From NCBI RefSeq assembly GCF_900091585.1, contig NZ_FMHT01000003.1, positions 1,240,001-1,304,000 on the forward strand: DNA of 64,000 nt, read 5' to 3'. Below are positions 34,951-44,247 of the stretch, one piece after another (position 1 is the first letter of the stretch; each line of letters starts with the position of its first letter). Source of the DNA: Micromonospora nigra. Lineage in GTDB: Bacteria; Actinomycetota; Actinomycetes; Mycobacteriales; Micromonosporaceae. A model generated the notes under the pieces. That model was not told the origin of the DNA and made no database searches. It saw only the letters and a program-made list of their open reading frames with translations. The position numbers and the translations under genes were made by a program.

Positions 34951-35157
34951 ATGACCCGGCCGGTACAGGAAATGGACACGGCGGAGCTGCGGGCCATGGC
35001 GGTACGCGGCGGGATCGAGGGCGCGCGGGACATGGACCGGGAGGATCTGGTCGTCTCGCTGCTCGCCCGGCCCGGTGAGGGCGCCTGGCAGGAGGATCCG
35101 AAGCCCGCCGACGTCAACCCCAACGACTACCGCTTCCACGCCCCCGACGAGCCGTGA
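34951..35157 (+). CDS. Small Rho N-terminal-like (SAP-like) domain protein
   Basis: A 68-residue protein. Residues 8-40 (DTAELRAMAVRGGIEGARDM) resemble the helix-extended-loop-helix of the Rho N-terminal domain, which binds nucleic acid. The tail is acidic and proline-rich. GAGGGAGG precedes the ATG. It may bind DNA or RNA (inference). Confidence 0.7.
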   Translation: MTRPVQEMDTAELRAMAVRGGIEGARDMDREDLVVSLLARPGEGAWQEDPKPADVNPNDYRFHAPDEP

Positions 35158-35217
35158 GCCGGCTGCGGCGGGCCCGCCGGTGGCACACCTGCGGTGCCGC
35201 GCGGCCCTGGCTGCCTC

Positions 35218-35223
35218 TAAGGT
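35218..35223 (+). promoter_or_regulatory. -10 hexamer TAAGGT of a probable leaderless promoter
   Basis: TAAGGT lies six bases before the ATG of the cobU-cobT gene. No B12 riboswitch-like leader fits between the upstream gene and this promoter. Confidence 0.5.
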
Positions 35224-35229
35224 ACGGGC

Positions 35230-37128
35230 ATGTCCGTTGACGGGTGGAACACCCTCCTGGTGCTCGGCGGTGTCCGGTCCGGCAAGTCCGAGTTCGCCGA
35301 GTCCCTGGTGGTCGACGCGCCCACGGTCCGGTACGTGGCCACCGCCGCCGACCCGACCGACGACGACGCCGAGTGGGCCGCCCGCATCGCCGAGCACCGC
35401 TCCCGCCGCCCGGAGACGTGGCACACCGAGGAGACCGCCGACGACCCGCGCCGGCTGGCCGACGTGATCGCCGCCGCCGCGCCCCACGAGACGCTGCTCG
35501 TCGACGACCTCGGCGGCTGGGTGACGGTGCTGCTGGATCCGGTCCACCAGCCCGCCGACGACACCGCCACCATCACCGAGCTGGCCCGGGCCGTCCGCGG
35601 CTGCGCGGCCCGGCTGGTGCTGGTCAGCCCCGAGGTGGGGTTGTCCCTGGTGCCCACCACCGCGCTGGGCCGGGCGTTCACCGACGCACTCGGCACGGCC
35701 AACCGGGCGGTGGCCGACGCCTGCGACGCGGTGGTGCTGGTGGTCGCCGGTCAGCCGTGCTGGCTCAAGCCGACCGCCGGCCCCACCTCGCCCGCCGGCA
35801 CCGGGCCGGACTCCACCCGCGTCGCCGGCACCGGATCCGGCCCGACGACCGCCGCGCCCACCACCGACACCGTCCCGGCCGCCGGCCCGCCGCCGGTGCC
35901 CGCCCAGGGCGCCCCCGCCATAACCGGGACCCCCGCCGACCCGGACGGCACCCCCTGGGCGGCCCCCACCATGGCCCTGCCGATGGTGGCCACGGGCCTG
36001 GTCATCCAGCCCGGCATGGAACTGCCCATGCCCGACGAGTACGCCGGCCCCCAGGCCGTCGAGCGGCTGGCCACGCTGGACGTTCCCGGGGCCGGTCTCG
36101 GCGTGCTCGAACGGGTGGTCGGCTTCGCCGCCGCCACCCAGGGCACCCCCGTCCCGGCCCCCTGGACGGCGGCGCGGGTGCTGCTGCTGCACGGTGACCA
36201 CACCGGCGGGGCCACCGCCGGAACCCCGGCCGGCCAGTCGGCCCGTCGGGCCGCCCAGGCCCGCGCCGGACAGGGCGTCCTGGCCCGGCTGGCCGCAGAC
36301 GGCGATGCCGACCTCCGGGTGGTGGACGCCCCCTCCTCCGCCCCGATCGAGGACGGGCCGGCGCTGGACGCCGAGCGGGTCGAGGCGGCACTACGTGACG
36401 GTTGGCGGCTCGCCGAGGAGGCCGCCGACGCGGGCGTACGCCTGTTGGTGCTGGCGGCGTGCGGCGCGGGCGCCGACGCGGCGGCGGCGGCGGTGCTGGC
36501 GGCGACCGCCGGCGCCGAGCCCCCCACGGTGCTCGGTCGGGTGGTCACCGCCTCGGGCGAGTACGACGACAACGCCTGGATGACCCGGTGTGCGACGGTC
36601 CGCGACGCGTTGCACCGCACCCGCAACTCACCGCGCACCGCGAAGGACGTGCTGGCCGAACTGGGGGGCGGCGAGATCGCCGTGGCCACCGGCGTCCTGC
36701 TCGGCGCGACCGCCCGACGGTTGCCGGTGCTGCTGGACGGCCCGGTCGGCGTGGCCGCCGGCATGGTCAGCCGCGACCTGGCCGGCCAGGCCCGGCACTG
36801 GTGTCTGCTCGCCGACCACGGCGGGCACCCCGCGGTGCGGCTGGCCGCCGACGTGCTCGGCCTGACCCCGCTGGTCGACCTGCGTCTCGACCTGGGCGAG
36901 GGCGCGAACGCCCTGACCGTCCTGCCGCTGCTGCGCTCGGTGCTGTCGCTGGCCGCCGCGCTGCCGGCCCGCCCGTCCGACGACCCGACGGGCGCACCGC
37001 GACCCGACCACGACACGTCCGGCGGGGAACCCGACGACGACGCGCCGGAGTTCGCCGAGCCGGAGCCGGCCGGGCCGGGTCCCACCACCACCGAGCCCGC
37101 CCCGGACCACGCCGGCTGGCGTGCCTGA
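35230..37128 (+). CDS. Fused adenosylcobinamide kinase/guanylyltransferase (CobU) and CobT-like phosphoribosyltransferase
   Basis: A 632-residue fusion. Residues 1 to about 175 are CobU: P-loop GGVRSGKS (13-20), EHRSRRPETWHTEE, the catalytic-His region and LLVDDLGGWV. A Pro/Thr/Ala linker of about 80 residues follows. Residues about 265-585 resemble CobT, the nicotinate-nucleotide:dimethylbenzimidazole phosphoribosyltransferase: HGDH near 320, a degenerate ACGAGADAAAAAVLAAT where GEMGIGNTT is expected, and GEGANALTVLPLLRS, which keeps the catalytic glutamate. An acidic Pro/Asp/Glu tail ends the protein. The GTG of cobS overlaps its last eight bases. Together these genes complete the late nucleotide-loop assembly of cobalamin. 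Confidence 0.85.
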   Translation: MSVDGWNTLLVLGGVRSGKSEFAESLVVDAPTVRYVATAADPTDDDAEWAARIAEHRSRRPETWHTEETADDPRRLADVIAAAAPHETLLVDDLGGWVTVLLDPVHQPADDTATITELARAVRGCAARLVLVSPEVGLSLVPTTALGRAFTDALGTANRAVADACDAVVLVVAGQPCWLKPTAGPTSPAGTGPDSTRVAGTGSGPTTAAPTTDTVPAAGPPPVPAQGAPAITGTPADPDGTPWAAPTMALPMVATGLVIQPGMELPMPDEYAGPQAVERLATLDVPGAGLGVLERVVGFAAATQGTPVPAPWTAARVLLLHGDHTGGATAGTPAGQSARRAAQARAGQGVLARLAADGDADLRVVDAPSSAPIEDGPALDAERVEAALRDGWRLAEEAADAGVRLLVLAACGAGADAAAAAVLAATAGAEPPTVLGRVVTASGEYDDNAWMTRCATVRDALHRTRNSPRTAKDVLAELGGGEIAVATGVLLGATARRLPVLLDGPVGVAAGMVSRDLAGQARHWCLLADHGGHPAVRLAADVLGLTPLVDLRLDLGEGANALTVLPLLRSVLSLAAALPARPSDDPTGAPRPDHDTSGGEPDDDAPEFAEPEPAGPGPTTTEPAPDHAGWRA

Positions 37129-37891
37129 GGCGTCGCTGACCGACGGCGTACGGCTGGCGCTGACCACCTTCACCACGGTGCCGGTGCGCGCCGGGCGCGT
37201 CGACCGGTCGGCCGCGGGCACGGCGATGGCGCTCGCCCCGGCCGTCGGCGCGGTGCTGGGTGTGCTCCTCGGCGGGGTGCTGCTGCTGGCCGGCGCGCTG
37301 ACCGCGCCGCTGGTCGCGGCCGGGGTGACCGTCGGGGTCGGCGCGCTGCTCACCCGGGGTCTGCACCTCGACGGGCTGGCCGACACCGTCGACGCGCTGG
37401 GTTCGTACCGGCGGGGCCCGGCCGCGCTGGAGATCATGAAGAAGCCGGACGTGGGCCCCTTCGGGGTGGTCGCGCTGGTGGTCGTCCTCCTGGTGCAGGC
37501 GGCGGCTCTCGCGGAGCTGGCGGCACGGTCGTGGCCGGCGCTGCTCGCGGCGGTGGTCACGGCCACGGCGGCGGGCCGGCTGGCCGTCGGGGTCGCCTGC
37601 CGGCGCGGGGTGCCGGCCGCCCGGCCCGAGGGCCTGGGCGCACTGGTCGCCGGCACGGTGGAGCCCGTCGCGCTGGTGGTGGGGGCGCTCGCCGTCGCGC
37701 TGGTCGCGGTGGCGGCGGTGCCGGACCGACCGTGGCAGGGGCCGCTCGCCGTCGTCGCCGCGCTGGCCGTCGCGGGGTGGCTGCTGGGGCACGTGGTACG
37801 CCGCCTCGGCGGGATCACCGGCGACGTGCTCGGCGCCGCCGTCGAGGTGGTCACCACGCTGGTCTACCTGGGACTGGTGCTGTCCGGCTGA
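37121..37891 (+). CDS. cobS: Adenosylcobinamide-GDP ribazoletransferase
   Basis: A 256-residue polytopic membrane enzyme that joins adenosylcobinamide-GDP to alpha-ribazole. The diagnostic RGLHLDGLADTVDALGS motif and GGITGDVLGAAVE near the C-terminus, both metal-binding, are present. The GTG start lies inside the 3' end of the cobU-cobT gene (eight-base overlap), a coupled arrangement. About seven hydrophobic segments. Confidence 0.92.
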   Translation: MPEASLTDGVRLALTTFTTVPVRAGRVDRSAAGTAMALAPAVGAVLGVLLGGVLLLAGALTAPLVAAGVTVGVGALLTRGLHLDGLADTVDALGSYRRGPAALEIMKKPDVGPFGVVALVVVLLVQAAALAELAARSWPALLAAVVTATAAGRLAVGVACRRGVPAARPEGLGALVAGTVEPVALVVGALAVALVAVAAVPDRPWQGPLAVVAALAVAGWLLGHVVRRLGGITGDVLGAAVEVVTTLVYLGLVLSG

Positions 37892-37956
37892 TTGGCGGCA
37901 CGGACGGCGGGTAGCGTTCTCCCACGACAGCACCGGCGCGGCCACCGGGGGACGAC

Positions 37957-39252
37957 ATGCTCATCACGGACGACTTCCTGCCCGTCCCGGTCCCGGAGTC
38001 GCTGAGCGCGACCTATCTGGTGCCGATGGCGGGGCTGCCGAAGGTCAGCGCGAAGACGGCGGTGCGCGGGTTGGCTGGCCGGCTGGCCGAACCGGTGCAC
38101 GGCCTGGCCCGGCAGATGCTGGACAGCCCGCTGATGAGCGTGGACACCCGGCCCATCGGCGAGTTCCCCGAGCTGCCGCCCGACCTGCTCACCGCGTTCG
38201 GCGCGACCGAGGAGCAGCTGGGCCGGCTGGCCGCGGCGAGCCACCTGGTGGTCGTGCAGGCCGAGTACCGGCCGGGGTGGCCGCCGGCGCACGAGTGGGC
38301 CGCCCGCGCGGTCGCCGCCGCCGTGGCCGAGACGGCCGGCAGCGACGTGGTCGACGTGTTCGGTCTCCAGTTCCTCGACCCGGCAACGGCGCTGCGTTCG
38401 CTGCCCGACGACCAGGGACGGATCCGGCTGGTCGACTGGGTGCTGGTGCCCTACTCCTCGGACGCGGAGGGGCTGTGGTTCACCACGAAGGGCCTGCGCC
38501 GGTTCGGGTTGCTGGAACTGCAGACGCAGGGCGTGCCCGACCACCTGACCCGGGCGTGGGGCGCGGTGATGACCGGAGCAGCCCGCCGGCTGCTGCGGGA
38601 CTGGACCGACGGGCTGGCCGGCGAGGAGGTGCCCGCCTTCGTACCGCTGCCGGTGCTGGCCACGGTGACCGGGCACGACATCGCGGTGGCGTACGGCAAT
38701 CCGGAGCAGCACGGGGCGACCGCGCCGGTGCTGCTGCGGCTGGAGCTGGATCCGGCCACCGACCCGGAGGCCGACTCGTTCCTCAGCCTGCGCCCACCGG
38801 CCGGTCACCCGGGTCCGGCGGGGCGCTACTTCGCCGCCGCGTGCGCCACGCTGTTCACCGGGATCCAGCCGGATGTGCGCTATGCCCGCCCCGGTGACGC
38901 CATGAGCCGGGCGATCGCCACGGCCCGCGGCGCGCTGGGCGACGTGCGGGCACGGTTCGTCGCCGGTCAGCTTCCGCCGCAGACGCAGCTGGTGGTCAAG
39001 TACGGCCTGCCGGGCGACGACGGCCCGGAGTACGTGTGGGCGGGGGTCACGTCGTGGGAGGCGCCCGAGCGGATCGTGGGAGCCAGCGCCAGCGACGCCC
39101 ACACCGACCCGAGCGTCCGGATCGGTTCCCCGGTGGTGGTGGAGACCGCTGACGTCGTCGACTGGGCCCTGCTGGACGCCTCGGGCGTCATCGAGGGCGG
39201 CTGGACCCAGGCCGTCCTCGACGCCGGCGAATCCCCCCCTCCCCCACCCTGA
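37957..39252 (+). CDS. DUF2314-containing protein
   Basis: A 431-residue protein. The last 110 residues (LVVKYGLPGDDGPEYVWAGV, VGSPVVVETADVVDWALLD, GVIEGGW) match DUF2314. The first 300 residues (THLVVVQAEYRPGWPPAHEW-like block with DVFGLQFLDPATALRSL and VDWVLVPYSSDAEGLWFTTKG) look like a related domain that handles the same fold. No signal peptide or membrane segment. It lies where mycobacteria have ilvE, between cobS and gcvT. GGGGGAC precedes the ATG. Function unknown. Confidence 0.75.
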   Translation: MLITDDFLPVPVPESLSATYLVPMAGLPKVSAKTAVRGLAGRLAEPVHGLARQMLDSPLMSVDTRPIGEFPELPPDLLTAFGATEEQLGRLAAASHLVVVQAEYRPGWPPAHEWAARAVAAAVAETAGSDVVDVFGLQFLDPATALRSLPDDQGRIRLVDWVLVPYSSDAEGLWFTTKGLRRFGLLELQTQGVPDHLTRAWGAVMTGAARRLLRDWTDGLAGEEVPAFVPLPVLATVTGHDIAVAYGNPEQHGATAPVLLRLELDPATDPEADSFLSLRPPAGHPGPAGRYFAAACATLFTGIQPDVRYARPGDAMSRAIATARGALGDVRARFVAGQLPPQTQLVVKYGLPGDDGPEYVWAGVTSWEAPERIVGASASDAHTDPSVRIGSPVVVETADVVDWALLDASGVIEGGWTQAVLDAGESPPPPP

Positions 39253-39273
39253 CCCGGGCGGGGCGGGCGGAGG

Positions 39274-40401
39274 TCACTTGACCGAGGGGGTGACGAAAGG
39301 GGGACGGGTCAGGCGCATGGCGACGCGCCGGCCACGGATGTCGACCTCGACGGTGTCGTCGTCGGTGAGGTCGGCGGCGGTGTCGATGAGCGCCAGGGCG
39401 ACGCCCTGCTTCCTGGTCGGGCTGAAGGTGCCGCTGGTGACCGTGCCGACCCGCGCGTCGCCGCTGAACACGGCCATTCCCGGACGCGGGATGGCCCGAT
39501 CGACGGCCACCAGGCCGCGCAGCGTACGACGGGGGCCGGCGGCCTTCTCGGCGAGCAGCGCGTCGCGCCCCCAGAAGGCCGGCTTGTCCCAGCCGACCGC
39601 CCACCCGGCGCGGGCCTGCACGGGGGTGATCTCCAGGGACAGGTCCTGACCGTGCAGCGGGTAGCCCATCTCGGTGCGCAGGGTGTCCCGGGCGGCCAGC
39701 CCGCAGGCGCGCGGCGCGAACCCGTCGACGCCGAACACCGCGTCCCACACCGCGACGGCGTGCTCCGCCGGTACCACCAGTTCGTAACCCAGCTCCCCCG
39801 TGTAGCCGGTGCGGCAGACGGTCAGCTCCGCCCCCGCCACCGACCCCGGCGAGAAGCTCATGTAGCCGTGCTCCGTCGGCAGTCCCAGCGCGCCCAGCAG
39901 TTCCGCCGAGCGCGGCCCCTGCACGGCGAGGACGGCGTACGCCTCGTGTTCGTCGGTGACGGCGACCGACGGTGGGGCGGCGGTGCGCAGCCGGCGCACC
40001 ACCTCGGCGGTGTTCGCGGCGTTCGGGACGAGGAAGACGTGATCGTCGGCGTACAGGTAGGCGATGACGTCGTCGACCACGCCGCCGGTGGCGTCATCGC
40101 AGCACAGGGTGTACTGGGCCCGGCCCGGCGCGATGCGCCGCAGGTCGTTGCTGAGGCAGGCGTTGACGAGGTCGGCCGCGCCCGGCCCGGTCACCCGGGC
40201 CTTGCCCAGGTGGGACACGTCGAAGATCCCGACATCGGTCCGCACGGCGGTGTGTTCCCTGAGCACCCCGCCACCGGCGTACTCCAGGGGCATCTCCCAA
40301 CCACCGAACGGGGCGAACTTGGCGCCGAGCGAGGTGTGCCGCTCGTGCAGCGGGGAACGGCGCAGCCGGGTCTCGGCGGCACCGGAGGTCACGTCGGTCA
40401 T
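39274..40401 (-). CDS. gcvT: Glycine cleavage system T protein (aminomethyltransferase)
   Basis: A 375-residue enzyme that moves the methylene group from aminomethyl-lipoyl-H protein to tetrahydrofolate. Motifs include [34 protein letters not shown], the folate-site [14 protein letters not shown] and [11 protein letters not shown]. The start at MTDVTSG (40401) is preferred over a long N-terminal extension with atypical composition. gcvP and gcvH are not here. It is divergent from pepA, as in M. tuberculosis. Confidence 0.93.
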   Translation of the reverse strand: MTDVTSGAAETRLRRSPLHERHTSLGAKFAPFGGWEMPLEYAGGGVLREHTAVRTDVGIFDVSHLGKARVTGPGAADLVNACLSNDLRRIAPGRAQYTLCCDDATGGVVDDVIAYLYADDHVFLVPNAANTAEVVRRLRTAAPPSVAVTDEHEAYAVLAVQGPRSAELLGALGLPTEHGYMSFSPGSVAGAELTVCRTGYTGELGYELVVPAEHAVAVWDAVFGVDGFAPRACGLAARDTLRTEMGYPLHGQDLSLEITPVQARAGWAVGWDKPAFWGRDALLAEKAAGPRRTLRGLVAVDRAIPRPGMAVFSGDARVGTVTSGTFSPTRKQGVALALIDTAADLTDDDTVEVDIRGRRVAMRLTRPPFVTPSVK

Positions 40402-40559
40402 GGGTGGCAACTTACCGGGGTCAGCGGGCCTGGTTAGCATCGGCGGGACCCGTCGAACCATCGGCGGGCAGCCCACCCGTCCGGCGGATGCCCCATCCGT
40501 CGGAGCCTCCACCGCCGGTCGCGACGCCGCGACCGGCCAGGCCCGCCGGAGTAGCCCTC

Positions 40560-42125
40560 GTGACATCGCCCAGCACCACACTGAGCCTGGTCGACACCGA
40601 CCCCGCCGAGCTCGCCGTCGACGCGATCGTGATCGGCGTGCACAGCCAGACGGGGGACGCCGCCGACGGCCCCGCCGCCGCCCTGCTGCTGGCCAGCGGC
40701 GCGGAGAGCATCGCGGCGGCGTTCGACGGCAAGCTGACCGAGACGCTGGCGCTGCTCGGCGCGACCGGCAGCCCCGGCGAGGTGGTCAAGCTGGCCACGC
40801 TCGGCACCGTCACCGCTCCGCTGGTCGCCGCGGTCGGCCTCGGCCCCGAGCCGTCCGGTGCCGCTCCGGCGCCGGAGACCCTGCGCCGTGCCGCCGGCGC
40901 GGCCGTGCGGGCCCTGGCCGGCGCGCCCCGGGTGGCACTGGCCCTGCCGGTGCCGGACGACGCGGACGCCGCCGCGGCCCTGCGCGCGGTGGCGGAAGGC
41001 GCGCTGCTGGGCAGCTACCGCTTCGCCGGCTACAAGACCCGCCCGCAGCCGGCCCGCCGGGAGCCGGTGGCCGAGGTGCTGGTGGCCGTGCCGGACGCCG
41101 GTGACGCGGGCGCGCGGGCCGAGATCGACCGGGCGACGATCGTGGCCGGGGCCGTGCGACGCACCCGCGACTGGGTCAACGCCGCGCCGAACGAGCTGCG
41201 TCCGCCGACGTTCGCCGACGCTGTTGCCGAGGCCGCCCGGGAGGCCGGCCTGGGCGTCGAGGTGCTCGACGAGGCCGCGCTGCGCGAGGGCGGGTACGGG
41301 GGCATCACCGCCGTGGGCCAGGGCTCGGAGGCCCCGCCGCGCCTGGTCAAGCTTACCTGGACGCCCGAGGGTGGCGGTTCGGGCAAGCGGGTGGCGCTGG
41401 TCGGCAAGGGCATCACCTTCGACACCGGCGGCGTCTCGATCAAGCCCGCGCAGGGCATGTGGGAGATGAAGTCCGACATGGCCGGCGCGGCGGCGGTGGC
41501 CGGGGCGATGCTGGCGGTCGCGGCGCTGCGGCCGGCGGTGGCCGTGACCGCGTACGTGCCGATGGCGGAGAACATGCCGTCGGGCAGCTCGTACCGGCCG
41601 GGTGACGTGATCACCATGTACAACGGCAAGAAGGTGGAGGTGCTCAACACCGACGCCGAGGGCCGGCTGATCCTCGGCGACGCGATCGCCCGAGCCTGTG
41701 AGGACGGCTGCGACTACCTGTTCGAGACGTCCACCCTGACCGGCGGGCAGGTCGTGGCACTGGGGAAGCGGATCGCCGGCGTGATGGGCACCCCGGAGCT
41801 GTGCGAGCGGGTGAAGGCGGCCGGCGAGGCGGTGGGCGAGCTGGCCTGGCCGATGCCGCTGCCGGACGACGTGCGCAAGGGCATGGACTCCGAGGTCGCC
41901 GACATCTCCCAGGTCAACGCCGGGATGGACCGCGCCGGCCACATGCTCCAGGGCGGGGTGTTCCTGCGCGAGTTCGTCACCGACGGGGTCGCCTGGACGC
42001 ACATCGACGTCGCCGGGCCGAGCTACCACTCGGGTGAGGCGACCGGCTACTGGACCAAGGGCGGCACCGGCGTCCCCGTCCGCATGCTGCTCCAGCTCGT
42101 CGACGACATCGCCGCCAACGGCTGA
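40560..42125 (+). CDS. pepA: Leucyl aminopeptidase (M17)
   Basis: A 521-residue two-metal aminopeptidase. The M17 signature [10 protein letters not shown] and the metal/catalytic stretch [16 protein letters not shown] are intact, with a typical variable N-terminal domain. GGAG lies about ten bases before the GTG at 40560, which decides the start. It acts in the cytoplasm on peptides and cysteinylglycine. A 34-base-spaced duplication of its last codons follows the stop codon. Confidence 0.93.
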   Translation: MTSPSTTLSLVDTDPAELAVDAIVIGVHSQTGDAADGPAAALLLASGAESIAAAFDGKLTETLALLGATGSPGEVVKLATLGTVTAPLVAAVGLGPEPSGAAPAPETLRRAAGAAVRALAGAPRVALALPVPDDADAAAALRAVAEGALLGSYRFAGYKTRPQPARREPVAEVLVAVPDAGDAGARAEIDRATIVAGAVRRTRDWVNAAPNELRPPTFADAVAEAAREAGLGVEVLDEAALREGGYGGITAVGQGSEAPPRLVKLTWTPEGGGSGKRVALVGKGITFDTGGVSIKPAQGMWEMKSDMAGAAAVAGAMLAVAALRPAVAVTAYVPMAENMPSGSSYRPGDVITMYNGKKVEVLNTDAEGRLILGDAIARACEDGCDYLFETSTLTGGQVVALGKRIAGVMGTPELCERVKAAGEAVGELAWPMPLPDDVRKGMDSEVADISQVNAGMDRAGHMLQGGVFLREFVTDGVAWTHIDVAGPSYHSGEATGYWTKGGTGVPVRMLLQLVDDIAANG

Positions 42126-42175
42126 CCGGGCGCACAGTCCCGGAGCCGCCAACGGCTGACCGGGGCGCGGAGTCC
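42111..42175. repeat. Short duplication of the pepA 3' end
   Basis: GCCGCCAACGGCTGACCGGG occurs at 42111 and again at 42145, the first covering the stop codon. The following bases are also similar (AGTCC at the end of each copy). Confidence 0.8.
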
Positions 42176-42176
42176 A

Positions 42177-42206
42177 CGGGCGCCCTCCCGCGTGGGAGGG
42201 CGCCCG
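42177..42206. terminator. Terminator hairpin after pepA
   Basis: A perfect 13-bp stem (42177-42189 with 42194-42206) around a four-base loop, between convergent genes. Confidence 0.75.
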
Positions 42207-42273
42207 GGGCAGCCTCACGTACGGCGTCGGCTGTCCGGGCTGGTCGATCCGGCTCGGTCGCCCCGGGTGGGTC

Positions 42274-42603
42274 TCAGTACAGCTCGGGACGGCGCTTGCG
42301 GCGTTCGTTGTAGTCGCGCATGCGCTGCGGGTAGCCCATCAGCGCCACGTCGTAGACCGGGATGCCCACCCGGTACGCGAACCGCCGCGCCCCCTCGGGG
42401 CCCTCGACGCGGCGGCGCGTCCACTCCCCGTCGTCGGCGATCAGCATGACGGTGGTCTCGGTCACGGTCGTCCGGGGTTCGATGTACGCCTCCACCCCGC
42501 GCCGGGTGCGGACGAAGGTCTCCAGATGTTCCAGGTCGGCGCGGTCGGCCGTGCGATCGAGGCTTCCCGCGGGCGCCTTCCTGCGTCGCCGGAAAAGTGC
42601 CAC
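42274..42603 (-). CDS. Conserved hypothetical protein
   Basis: A 109-residue protein starting ALFRRRRKAPAG, basic at both ends (MRDYNERRKRRPELY). The middle (LEHLETFVRTRRGVEAYIEP, VTETTVMLIADDGEWTRRR) looks like a small alpha/beta fold. GGGGGGAG precedes the GTG at 42603; an ATG seven codons upstream is an alternative. It lies between pepA and lpdA on the opposite strand. I do not recognise a function. Confidence 0.72.
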   Translation of the reverse strand: MALFRRRRKAPAGSLDRTADRADLEHLETFVRTRRGVEAYIEPRTTVTETTVMLIADDGEWTRRRVEGPEGARRFAYRVGIPVYDVALMGYPQRMRDYNERRKRRPELY

Positions 42604-42785
42604 CGCGCCGTCTCCCCCCACCATGCGTCATCGAAGGCCGTGCCAAGCGTACGTGGCGGTGACGTGTCGTTGGGCACCTCGGTACGCGGCCTGCTCGCGG
42701 TGGTGACAAGATGACCGAGGTGGGGTGTGCCCGTTCACCCCTCCGTGAGACGCCCCGAAGCAGCGAAGCGACCTGGGAGTTGGAC

Positions 42786-44177
42786 GTGAGCGAGCCGAAC
42801 GACGCAACCTTCGACATCGTCATCCTCGGAGGTGGCAGCGGCGGCTACGCCACCGCCCTGCGCGCCGCCCAGCTCGGACTGACGGTCGCGCTGGTCGAGA
42901 AGGGCAAGCTCGGCGGCACCTGCCTGCACAACGGCTGCATCCCGACCAAGGCGCTGCTGCACGCGGCGGAGATCGCCGACCAGACCCGCGAGTCGGAGCA
43001 GTTCGGCGTGAAGGCCGAACTGGTCGGCATCGACATGGCGGCGGTCAACTCGTACAAGGACGGCGTGATCTCCCGGCTGTACAAGGGCCTGCAGGGCCTG
43101 GTGGGCGGCTCGAAGGGCATCACCTTCGTGGCGGGTGCCGGCAAGCTGGTCGCGCCGAACGCGGTCGAGGTGGACGGCAAGCGGTACACCGGCCGCAACG
43201 TGGTGCTGGCCTCCGGCTCGTACGCCAAGAGCCTGCCCGGCCTGGAGGTCGACGGCGAGCGGATTCTCACCAGCGACCACGCTCTCACCCTGGACCGGGT
43301 CCCGGCGTCGGCGATCGTGCTCGGCGGCGGCGTGATCGGCGTCGAGTTCGCCAGCGTGTGGAAGTCCTTCGGCGTGGACGTGACGATCGTCGAGGCGCTG
43401 CCCCGGCTGGTGGCCGCCGAGGACGAGGAGTCGTCGAAGGCGCTGGAGCGGGCCTTCCGCAAGCGGAAGATCAACTTTAAGGTCGGCAAGCCGTTCGAGA
43501 AGGTCGAGAAGACCGACCAGGGCGTCCGACTGACGATCGCCGGCGGCGAGACCGTCGAGGCGGAGCTGCTCCTGGTCGCCGTCGGCCGGGGCCCGAACAC
43601 GGCCGACCTCGGGTACGAGGAGCAGGGCGTCAAGATGGACCGCGGCTACGTGCTGACCGACGAGCGGCTGCGCACCAGCGTGCCGAACGTCTACGCGGTC
43701 GGCGACATCGTGCCCGGCCTCCAGCTCGCCCACCGCGGCTTCCAGCAGGGCATCTTCGTCGCCGAGGAGATCGCCGGGCAGAACCCGGCCGTGATCGACG
43801 AGGCGGGCATCCCGCGGGTCACCTACTCCGATCCGGAGCTGGCGTCGGTCGGCCTCACCGAGGCGAAGGCCAAGGAGCAGTACGGTGCCGACAAGGTGAA
43901 GGCCTACAACTACAACCTGGGCGGCAACGGCAAGAGCCAGATCCTCAGGACGGCCGGCTTCGTGAAGCTGGTCCGGGTGGTCGACGGCCCCGTCGTCGGC
44001 GTGCACATGGTCGGCGCCCGGGTCGGCGAGATGGTCGGCGAGGCGCAGCTCATCTTCAACTGGGAGGCGTACCCGGCCGAGGTGGCGCAGCTCGTGCACG
44101 CCCACCCGACGCAGAACGAGGCCCTGGGCGAGGCGCACCTGGCTCTCGCCGGCAAGCCGCTGCACGCGCACGCCTGA
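42786..44177 (+). CDS. lpdA: Dihydrolipoamide dehydrogenase
   Basis: A 463-residue FAD flavoprotein that reoxidises dihydrolipoamide of 2-oxoacid dehydrogenases and the glycine cleavage system. The FAD motif VILGGGSGGY (13-22), redox cysteines GGTCLHNGCIPTK (Cys46, Cys51), NAD motif LGGGVIGVEFASVW and active-site HPTQNE (His-x4-Glu) are all present. The GTG at 42786 has GGGAG upstream. It lies 70 bases upstream of sucB, its physical partner. Confidence 0.93.
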   Translation: MSEPNDATFDIVILGGGSGGYATALRAAQLGLTVALVEKGKLGGTCLHNGCIPTKALLHAAEIADQTRESEQFGVKAELVGIDMAAVNSYKDGVISRLYKGLQGLVGGSKGITFVAGAGKLVAPNAVEVDGKRYTGRNVVLASGSYAKSLPGLEVDGERILTSDHALTLDRVPASAIVLGGGVIGVEFASVWKSFGVDVTIVEALPRLVAAEDEESSKALERAFRKRKINFKVGKPFEKVEKTDQGVRLTIAGGETVEAELLLVAVGRGPNTADLGYEEQGVKMDRGYVLTDERLRTSVPNVYAVGDIVPGLQLAHRGFQQGIFVAEEIAGQNPAVIDEAGIPRVTYSDPELASVGLTEAKAKEQYGADKVKAYNYNLGGNGKSQILRTAGFVKLVRVVDGPVVGVHMVGARVGEMVGEAQLIFNWEAYPAEVAQLVHAHPTQNEALGEAHLALAGKPLHAHA

Positions 44178-44247
44178 CACGAGAACACCGCGGCGTCCGG
44201 CGGCAGACGGGCGAGATCGCACCAGGGGAATGAAGGAGTCGTAGAAG

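Noticed and set aside
35158..35229. Cobalamin riboswitch before cobU-cobT
   Set aside because: Only 72 bases separate the genes and a -10 hexamer sits six bases before the ATG, so no room remains for a B12 aptamer.
40402..40559. Glycine riboswitch before gcvT
   Set aside because: The 158-base divergent spacer shows no tandem aptamer-like structure that I can see.
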